A stretch of 63,303 nt of DNA from Neoconidiobolus thromboides FSU 785 (Eukaryota; Entomophthoromycota; Entomophthoromycetes; Entomophthorales; Neoconidiobolaceae), in NCBI GenBank assembly GCA_025603075.1, contig MU626372.1, positions 1 to 63,303 of the forward strand, read 5' to 3'. Made by a program: the position numbers and the translations under genes. How positions within the stretch are numbered: position 1 is the stretch's first letter; each line of letters opens with the position of its first letter. A model generated the notes under the pieces. It saw only the letters and a program-made list of their open reading frames with translations. It did no database searches and had not been told where the DNA came from. Shown here in pieces: positions 57,155 to 63,303 of this stretch.

Positions 57155-57337
57155 TTAATAACTAATAACATTGTTAAAATAAATCATTACCAAAAGCATC
57201 ATACCAACAGTAAGTCCCGAGCCCATGGCCATGGACTTCATGTCGTATTTTCCAAAATTATCGGTAGTAGAAGTGTAGCCCCTTTTAAATAATTTTAAAT
57301 TAAACGGTTTAAAGCCATTAGTCGATAGCAAACTCAT
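57155..57337 (-). CDS. Small mitochondrial-type single-TM protein
   Basis: 60 aa. The N-terminal 22 residues are basic and hydroxylated without acids (MSLLSTNGFKPFNLKLFKRG), like a mitochondrial presequence with an arginine near the end. One hydrophobic segment (SGLTVGMMLLVMIYFNNVI) reaches almost to the C-terminus. The size and topology fit small respiratory-chain or inner-membrane subunits, but I do not recognise which. Convergent with the second pyrophosphatase and divergent from PUP2. Confidence 0.5.
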   Translation of the reverse strand: MSLLSTNGFKPFNLKLFKRGYTSTTDNFGKYDMKSMAMGSGLTVGMMLLVMIYFNNVISY

Positions 57338-57760
57338 TTTTTGAAATATCTCTTCTTTAAGTCACCCTTTTTATTTTTATAGTTTTTGGAGCTGCTCAGG
57401 ATGATATCAACTTGAGTTCAATTTTAAGTCATGCAAAGCTCATAGTTAAATGCTGATTTTTATTTCATCGAGATCATTATTTATATTAATCATTAGCTTA
57501 TGAATATACTGGACTTTAATAATAAAATAAAACTCCAACTTATAAATATTTATTATATTTTTGAATAATTTTAATATTCCAACCTAAAAACCCACAGCAT
57601 TTAGTTAAACGAATAAAAACGCTTAAAATCCAAAAATCATACCTATTAATAGGCTATTTTCTAAAGCACCAAAGTATCAACGTCATCTAAATACTGCTTA
57701 CAAACTATAACTAAGTAATTTGCTCAAATTTGGTTTTTATCTTATACTTATCAAATCAAC
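57338..57760. other. Intergenic region between divergent 57155 gene and PUP2
   Basis: 423 bp that must hold both promoters. I see no composite element and no proteasome-type GGTGGCAAA box. Confidence 0.45.
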
Positions 57761-58733
57761 ATGTATGCCTCACGTTCCGAATATGATCGAGGAGTGAACA
57801 CCTTCTCCCCAGAAGGACGTTTATTTCAAGTTGAATATGCCTTAGAAGCCATTAAAGTAAGTTACTTATTTATTAGAGAAATACTTGTTAAACAATTGTA
57901 ATTTTTTACTAGCTTGGTTCTACGGCCGTCGGCCTTGAAACTTCTGAAGGCGTAGTTTTAGTAGTTGAGAAAAGAATTACTTCAAAACTGTTAGAACCTA
58001 GTTCAGTAGAAAAGATTTTAGAGATTGATGAGCACATTGCTACCACTTTCTCAGGATTAACTGCAGATTCTAGAACCATTATCAATCATGCTAGAGTTGA
58101 AGCCCAAGTAAATAATTCTATACTTTTATTAAGTTGATATTAATTACAGACTTAGAATCACACTTTTACTTATAACGAAAAGATTAAAGTTGAATCAGTG
58201 ACTCAGGCAATTTCAGATTTAGCGTTGAGGTTTGGAGAAATTGAAGATTCTGCGGCCATTATGGTAAGATGATTTTAGAAATATCATATTATATTTTAAT
58301 ATTCATCAGTCACGTCCCTTTGGTGTTGCTACTTTAATAGCTGGTGTAGATGAAGTTGGACCTCAATTGTAAGAAAATCTAATCTTTTCAAAGAAACATG
58401 ACTAATCATTTAGATATTATTGTGATCCTTCTGGTACATTTTCAAGATATTCAGCCAAAGCAATTGGGTCCGGATCTGAAGGTGCACAAAGTGAATTGAA
58501 GGAATTATATAATAGTGTAAGCTAATTCAAATAATATAATTAAATATGGATGATAATGATCAAACTAGAATTTAACCTTAGAAGAAGCAGGTATTATGGC
58601 TCTCAAAGTAGTTAAGCAAGTGATGGAAGAAACACTTACAATTAAAAATGTACAAGCAGCTATTGTTACTAAGGAAAAGGGATTCCATATCCTTGATACT
58701 CAAGAGTTGCAAAACTGGCTCGCTCATTTATAA
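57761..58733 (+). CDS. PUP2: 20S proteasome subunit alpha-5, six exons
   Basis: Exons 57761-57856, 57913-58107, 58156-58263, 58310-58368, 58414-58516 and 58569-58733 give 241 aa. The N-terminus [20 protein letters not shown] is the alpha-type signature in the form typical of alpha-5, followed by EAIKLGSTAVG and VEAQNH. Alpha-5 is a structural, non-catalytic ring subunit of the 20S core. Intron 2 has two close acceptors (CAG at 58147-58149 and TAG at 58153-58155); only the second keeps the frame, as the first would put a TAG at once. Five introns in under 1 kb make it the most intron-dense gene here. Confidence 0.95.
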
Positions 58734-59011
58734 ATAATGGATTAAAGTACCATTTTTTTGTTCTTTTAAGGTATTTTTTGTTTTTTTCTTAATATTTTCT
58801 ACCATTGTTTTATAAAATTGTTAATTTAATTTTAATTTTAATTTAAATTAGCATGATTCAAATGATTTATCAAGTAATTAAATTGATAGATAAATGATTT
58901 TAAAGATAAATATCTACAAAAGAGTATAAAAGTAATCAAAATCCTTTGAAAAGCTTTATCAAGCATTTAACTGTTTATTGACTAAACAATTATTCAATTT
59001 TTAATTACAAA
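58734..59011. promoter_or_regulatory. Upstream region of the 59012 peptide precursor with TGTTTA dyad
   Basis: The dyad TGTTTATTGACTAAACA is at 58972-58988, 24 bp before the ATG. A TATA-like GTATAAAAG is at 58924-58932. The more distal CAGATTCATTC block of the other copies is not obvious here. Confidence 0.55.
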
Positions 59012-59482
59012 ATGATTTTCAATACCTTAGTTTCCTTATCCCTTTTAGCTTCTGTTTTTGCTGTTTCTCCTCAGCTCCCTTCCCAAGCCCAATCTGGTAT
59101 TCACCGTAGAGCTATGCCCATTAATCCTCAACTTGCTCAATCTGGTATTCACCGTAGAGCTATGCCCATTAATCCTCAACTTGCCCAATCTGGTATTCAC
59201 CGTAGAGCTATGCCCATTAATCCTCAACTTGCTCAATCCGGTATTCATCGTCGTTGCGACGGTTTTGGTGGATGGGGAGGTTTTGGCGGATGGGGAGGTT
59301 GTGGTGGATGTGGCTTTTTCCCATTTGTCGTACAAGATTTCAATGCAGTCAACGACAATAACTTCTGTGTCAATGATTTTTGCCAAAATACTGAAGCAGC
59401 TGTATTTTGCGATAGTGTTAATTGCTTCGATCAAAATTGTTGCAACTTTAATGCAGTCAATGAAAACCTCATTATTGCTTAA
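59012..59482 (+). CDS. Kex2-type repetitive secreted peptide precursor (4 units)
   Basis: 156 aa. Signal peptide MIFNTLVSLSLLASVFA, then GIHRR sites at residues 33, 49, 65 and 81. The three internal 16-residue units AMPINPQLAQSGIHRR are identical and nearly identical in DNA (48-bp units), which points to very recent unit duplication or gene conversion. The C-terminal domain of 75 residues is CDGFGGWGGFGGWGGCGGCGF-type, then PFVVQDFNAVNDNNFCVNDF and NFNAVNENLIIA; it has more cysteines than the 29615 copy (FCQN, NCFDQNCCNF). Processing would yield one 14-residue peptide species at high copy. Function unknown: pheromone-like, wall or defence roles are all possible. Confidence 0.88.
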   Translation: MIFNTLVSLSLLASVFAVSPQLPSQAQSGIHRRAMPINPQLAQSGIHRRAMPINPQLAQSGIHRRAMPINPQLAQSGIHRRCDGFGGWGGFGGWGGCGGCGFFPFVVQDFNAVNDNNFCVNDFCQNTEAAVFCDSVNCFDQNCCNFNAVNENLIIA

Positions 59483-59902
59483 AGTAGTCAATATTTAATT
59501 GTTTTTGATGTAGCTTAATTGATTTAAGTTTCATTTTTATTCAATAAAATAGGTTTGATAGTATTTTAGATTTTAAAAACCTTTATTTTTTTATTTATAA
59601 TATCCTTAAATCAAAATGAAATTAGGACTATCTATAGGGGTGAATTTATTACAAAAATCAAGTCAGTGTAAGCATAAAAACCAGAGCTTTCTACTATCAT
59701 ATGATATTTACTTACAACACTTTTCATCTAGATCTATGAATTATCACCGTATAATGATGTAGGGAATTCTATAAAACTAGCTATTTTTCAAAGGTTTATT
59801 AATGTCTTTAGACTATTTTATTTAATAGCTTTTATTGTTATGTTGTATTATTTTTTACATAAAAATAATAGAGAATACCATCATATAAATATCATTTAAT
59901 AT

Positions 59903-60003
59903 AAGAGGTTATTTTTTTGGTTTCATCACTTTTTCCATTTTTTAAGCGCTATTTGAGTGAAAAAATTGTTAGTAAAATTCTTAAACAAAAAAATATGTCT
60001 CTA
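59903..60003 (-). repeat. Foldback MITE-like element, copy 21
   Basis: Termini eroded (AGAGGTTA and TATGTCTCTA) but the core TTTTTCCATTTTTTAAGCGC is intact. Confidence 0.75.
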
Positions 60004-60519
60004 TTTTTATTGAATTGTAAATAATTTTATAAACAATTTTAAAATATTTGCTTAATTCCAAACTTAAGATAGTAAACATTATATGAAAAATTTTGTAAGG
60101 ATTGTCTCTTGTGTGGTAATACCCTATCTATTAAAACTTTGAATAATTCTATGTAAAGTTTAATAATTCTTAAAAGGCATTATGATATATTAAAATATAT
60201 CGTCTCAAGAAATTATATCTAAAAAGGGACTTAATAATCGTTTTAATTTAGTGGCCCTCCTTTATCCTGATCTCCAACATCAAATTTACCTAGGTTTAGA
60301 TGTGCTTAAACAATTTACATGGGCTTTAAAGTTGATATCTATCTATAAATAATAGAAAAAAATAAGACTCTTTGAACTAATATTATTACGATTCTTTATT
60401 GATCACCAAGATTAATCAAAACAGTGATACTGAAGATAAATTAAATAGAATCTTAGTGATTGATCTATGCAAAAAGCAATTAAACTGATAACTATTGATT
60501 CTAGTGATAAATTAAAATT

Positions 60520-60621
60520 TTGAGTAAATATAAAAAGCAATTCAGATTCATTCAAAAAACAATATCAAATATTTGACTGTTTATTGACTAAACATTTATC
60601 CAACACTTTCAAACTATAAAA
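60520..60621 (+). promoter_or_regulatory. Conserved promoter block with TGTTTA dyad
   Basis: Nearly identical to the upstream block of the 29615 gene. The dyad is at 60578-60594, 28 bp before the ATG; CAAATATTTGAC precedes it. Confidence 0.6.
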
Positions 60622-61062
60622 ATGATTTTCAACACCTTAGTTTCCTTATCTCTTTTAGCTACTGCTTTTGCTGCTCCACCTCAACGTCCTTCTCAAGCTC
60701 AATCTGGTATCCATCGTAGAGCTTCACCAGCTTCACCAGCTTACCCACAAATGGCTCAATCCGGAATCCATCGTAGAGCTGTACCATCTTATCCACAATC
60801 TGCTCAATCTGGTATCCATCGTCGTTGTGATGGCTTTGGTGGATGGGGAGGATGTGGTGGATGGGGAGGATGGGGAGGATGTGGTGGATGTGGTTTTTTC
60901 CCATTCATTGTACAAGACTTTAATGCAGTCAACGATAATAACTTCTGTGTTAGTGATTTCAACCGTAACACCGAAGCAGCTGTATTCTGTGATAATATCA
61001 ATGACTTTAATGCAGCATCTAATTGCTTTAATGCAGTTAACGAAAATCTTATCATTGCTTAA
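60622..61062 (+). CDS. Kex2-type repetitive secreted peptide precursor (3 units)
   Basis: 146 aa. Signal peptide MIFNTLVSLSLLATAFA, GIHRR sites at residues 33, 52 and 68 with spacers ASPASPAYPQM and AVPSYPQS, then a 78-residue C-terminal domain. That domain starts with an extended Gly/Trp/Cys block (repeats of GGWGG and GGCGG) and ends with FNAVNDN, NRNTEAAVFCD and FNAVNENLIIA. The spacer types are those of the 29615 gene rather than of its neighbour at 59012, and so is the promoter block, so the closest relative is 30 kb away. Function unknown. Confidence 0.88.
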   Translation: MIFNTLVSLSLLATAFAAPPQRPSQAQSGIHRRASPASPAYPQMAQSGIHRRAVPSYPQSAQSGIHRRCDGFGGWGGCGGWGGWGGCGGCGFFPFIVQDFNAVNDNNFCVSDFNRNTEAAVFCDNINDFNAASNCFNAVNENLIIA

Positions 61063-61299
61063 GGGATATAGTTGTTTGAGTTATTTTTAGTATAGCTTAA
61101 TTGACTTAGGTTATATTTCATTCAATAAAATGAGTTTGACAGTAGTTTTTTTAAGATATATTTGACATGTTTCTATAATATTTACAACTATTTTTAAAAG
61201 GCTTTGATACAAAATATAAATGACTATAACTTATTAGTATTTTATCTAATGTGTAACAAATGATAACTATTGGTCCTAATGATGAATTAAAATTTTGAG

Positions 61300-61395
61300 T
61301 GAGTGCAAAAAAGCAACTCAGATTCATTCAAAAAATAGTATCAAATATTTGACTGTTTATTAACTAAACAAATTTCAATACTTTTAAGCTATAAA
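61300..61395 (+). promoter_or_regulatory. Promoter block of the dead precursor copy
   Basis: CAGATTCATTCAAAAAA, CAAATATTTGAC and dyad TGTTTATTAACTAAACA (61354-61370) are kept better than the coding part that follows. Confidence 0.55.
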
Positions 61396-61541
61396 ATTAA
61401 TTTCAAATACTTTAGTTTCCCAACTTCTTTTAACAGCTACTTTTATTGCCTCTCCTTAGCCTCTCTCAAGCTCAATCTGGTATCCACCATAGAGAGCTAC
61501 TCTAACTGCCTCAGCCTATCTACAGAAAGCTATAAGCTAGA
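61396..61541 (+). pseudogene. Dead Kex2-repeat precursor copy
   Basis: Recognisable remains of signal peptide, CTCAATCTGGTATCCACC (SGIH codons) and a second unit. The ATG has become ATT, a TAG lies at the end of the signal region, and the Arg-Arg codons and C-terminal domain are lost. It lies about 335 bp after the 60622 gene and looks like a failed tandem duplicate. Confidence 0.8.
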
Positions 61542-61645
61542 TTTCTTAAAATAAATCAAAGATATATCCATGTAATCTAACAGATACGCTAATAATTTTA
61601 ACACTTATAACATCCATCTATTTATATTGCAGGTAGCTTAACATA

Positions 61646-61744
61646 TGGGAATATGTTTTTATATTCAAGAAGTTCACTAATTTTTTCGCTTAAATATTGC
61701 TTAAAAGATATAAAAAGTGACTAACCCAAAAAAAAATCCCCTCA
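61646..61744 (+). repeat. Foldback MITE-like element, copy 22
   Basis: TGGGAATATG left, ATCCCCTCA right; internal part strongly diverged. Confidence 0.7.
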
Positions 61745-62110
61745 TACTATATAAATATTATGATTCATTCACGTTAATTTTAACAACTATTTATAGCAAC
61801 CCAGAGTTTATGAAATTTTATAATAAAGATACTAAAATTTACTATTAATGACAACAAACTTAATTAAGCAATATGTAAAGTTAATGCTTTGAAAGAAATA
61901 ATAAATAAATACCAATAGATACTAATAAATACCATTATTATTAACTATAGCTTCAGTATATTCTTTTGGTCAATATAAAAGTTTCAGATTTAATACAACT
62001 AAAAATTAATACAACTATTTAAAAATGATCAGTAATAATAAAATACTAATATTATAATCTATTACTAAAAATAAATAAAAACTAGAAACGAGCAAATCGA
62101 AATTATTATA

Positions 62111-62184
62111 TGGGGATGTATTTTTATGCTCAAATAATGCTTAAAAAAGTGGAAAAGTGATGAAGTCAAAAAAAAACATCCCCA
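62111..62184 (+). repeat. Foldback MITE-like element, copy 23 (internal deletion)
   Basis: Perfect termini TGGGGATGT and ACATCCCCA with ATATA/TATAA flanks but only 74 bp: about 26-28 bp are missing between the left T-run and CTCAAATAATGC. Confidence 0.88.
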
Positions 62185-62352
62185 TATAATATTTATTTAA
62201 TAACTCAACTATTTTATTAAGATTTAATAAAAGCAAAAATAAAAATAAATATTTGTTAGATAATATATGTACTAATAAAATCAAAAAAATAACATGCAAT
62301 AAATATTTCAATAATTTTAAAAATAAAATGATAACTAGCTTAATATTTATTT

Positions 62353-62433
62353 GTTCAAGGATTGTACTAGCAATCTTTCCGCTCAAATAGCATTTAAAAA
62401 ACGGAAAAATAATGAAACTAAAAAACACCTTCA
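62353..62433 (+). repeat. Foldback MITE-like element, copy 24 (left end missing)
   Basis: Begins at GTTCAAGGATTGTACTAGC, equivalent to the GTTTAAGAATTTTACTAAC inside other copies; right end ACACCTTCA is present. Confidence 0.75.
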
Positions 62434-62483
62434 TGTATTGAACAATTTTAAAAATATAGTAAGAAAAACAGATTTACATAATA

Positions 62484-62582
62484 TGGGGATGTATTTTTTT
62501 GTTTAAGAATTTTATTAACAATCTTTCCACTCAAATAGCGCTTAAAAAATGGAAAAGTAATGAAATAAAAAAAACGTCGCCA
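62484..62582 (+). repeat. Foldback MITE-like element, copy 25
   Basis: ATATGGGGATGT left, ACGTCGCCATATA right; AGCGCT centre. Third copy within 480 bp. Confidence 0.88.
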
Positions 62583-62607
62583 TATATGTGCTTAATATTA
62601 TGAAATC

Positions 62608-63060
62608 TGGTACTCAGTGGTTGGATTCAAGAGCAATTTTTGCTTAATTGCTTAATTGACTAGTTATAAGTTGAGAGGCCTTAATCTATGTAGTTAAGAT
62701 AGACTTAAGTTGTGAAGAATAGGACGTAATATGCTACGGACTATGTAAGACAAATAGAATAGACAGTACTACTATAAAATCTATGTAAAATACTATCAGA
62801 AAGATTTGGTGGCTTTATTAAAGATATGATACCGGGGAATAATTCAGTTAAAAAGCCTTATGTTATTATGTTGAAGAATCTCTTTTATACTCCGACAAGT
62901 ATGGACACCAAAACAAGAGAATGATGTTCTTTGCAGTGGGAAGTTAGAAATTCTCGCATCAAATCAAAATAAAAGGATTGGGATTGATTGCGTCTAAACT
63001 CGAGAACACAATGACTCAAGTAATTGTTATGTTATAATCAATCATAGAGCTGATAAAGTG
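62608..63060 (+). pseudogene. Degraded Ty1/Copia-like fragment
   Basis: A protease-like WLDSRA (from 62618; family consensus W-x-DSGA) is followed about 250 bp later, in another frame, by PYVIMLKNLFYTP, which resembles the V-x-LKNVLYVP motif that follows protease in Copia polyproteins. Spacing is right for the family. Stops and frameshifts throughout; no LTR was identified. Confidence 0.4.
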
Positions 63061-63236
63061 ACATTTTACAATATGCAACCAAAAAAAGTTATACAAGTTG
63101 CATAAATTCTATATTAATACTTAAAAAAGCATATCTAATAAAATTATTAAAAAATCAAATAATAGAAGTTATATAATGATTTTAAACTATTACAATAGAC
63201 AGGCTATATCAGTATTAAAGTTAAGTATTTTATATT

Positions 63237-63303
63237 TAAAAATAATAAAATAATAAAATAATAAAATAATAAAATAATAAAATAATAAAATAATAAAATA
63301 ATA
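63237..63303. repeat. (AAAATAAT)n microsatellite at window end
   Basis: About eight tandem 8-bp units, continuing to the last base. Confidence 0.9.

Larger units (their letters stand above)
59483..60621. other. Intergenic stretch between tandem precursors
   Basis: Holds a decayed foldback copy (59903) and, at its right end, the conserved peptide-gene promoter block. Confidence 0.5.
61063..63303. other. Terminal gene-free stretch
   Basis: Contains a dead peptide-precursor copy (61396), four foldback elements (61646, 62111, 62353 and 62484), a degraded Copia-like fragment (62608-63060) and an 8-bp microsatellite running off the window end. Confidence 0.6.

Noticed and set aside
4494-62582. 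A CRISPR array made of the short dispersed repeats
   Set aside because: Spacing is irregular, orientation mixed, repeats are palindromic over 100 bp, and the genome is clearly eukaryotic.
63237-63303. Telomere repeat at the window end
   Set aside because: The AAAATAAT unit has no G/C strand bias; it looks like an ordinary AT microsatellite.

Overview
The window looks like nuclear DNA of a very AT-rich (by eye about three-quarters A+T) fungus. Evidence: protein-coding genes with short GT-AG introns of about 46-75 nt; a GH72 beta-1,3-glucanosyltransferase pair with GPI signals; Pho85-type CDK; Mir1-type mitochondrial phosphate carrier; eukaryotic proteasome alpha-5; soluble family I pyrophosphatases; a microsomal P450; and several secreted or GPI-anchored Ser/Pro-rich wall-type proteins. 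TAA, TAG and TGA all end intact genes (TGA ends the phosphate carrier), so the standard code fits. I cannot assign the species; an early-diverging fungus or an AT-rich ascomycete are both possible.

Layout. 1-9 kb: a 607-aa orphan with a C2HC finger-like motif, an atypical CaaX small GTPase assembled from four exons, a tandem-repeat Pro/Ser/Tyr-rich secreted protein and a small secreted protein. 9-19 kb: repeat-rich, with a roughly 630-bp inverted segmental duplication whose two arms each carry one copy of a 73-aa gene and bracket a three-exon cytochrome P450. 19-29 kb: a third member of that small-protein family, a kelch-like membrane-protein pseudogene with two in-frame stops, and one GH72 gene. 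29-38 kb: a Kex2-type repetitive secreted peptide precursor, PHO85, a six-exon Kin1/MARK-like kinase, and the fourth member of the C-terminal-motif family. 38-48 kb: two Ser-rich GPI-type proteins, the second GH72 gene, MIR1 and a type I membrane protein. 48-63 kb: the intact kelch-like gene, tandem inorganic pyrophosphatases, a small mitochondrial-type protein, PUP2, and two more Kex2-repeat precursors followed by a dead third copy, then a degraded Copia-like fragment.

Three patterns stand out. (1) A family of secreted precursors built from units ending AQSGIHRR, each a predicted Kex2 site, joined to a conserved Cys/Gly/Trp-rich C-terminal domain; all copies share a promoter dyad (TGTTTA-N5-TAAACA) 20-30 bp before the ATG. 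(2) At least 25 copies of a roughly 100-bp foldback MITE-like element, about one per 2.5 kb, none inside an intact gene, with a CpG-decay signature at the hairpin centre. (3) Four small proteins with unlike N-termini but a shared C-terminal module of about 35 residues. A composite promoter element shared by MIR1 and the first pyrophosphatase gene may mark a housekeeping regulon. Introns were placed by eye from reading frame, splice consensus and family motifs.
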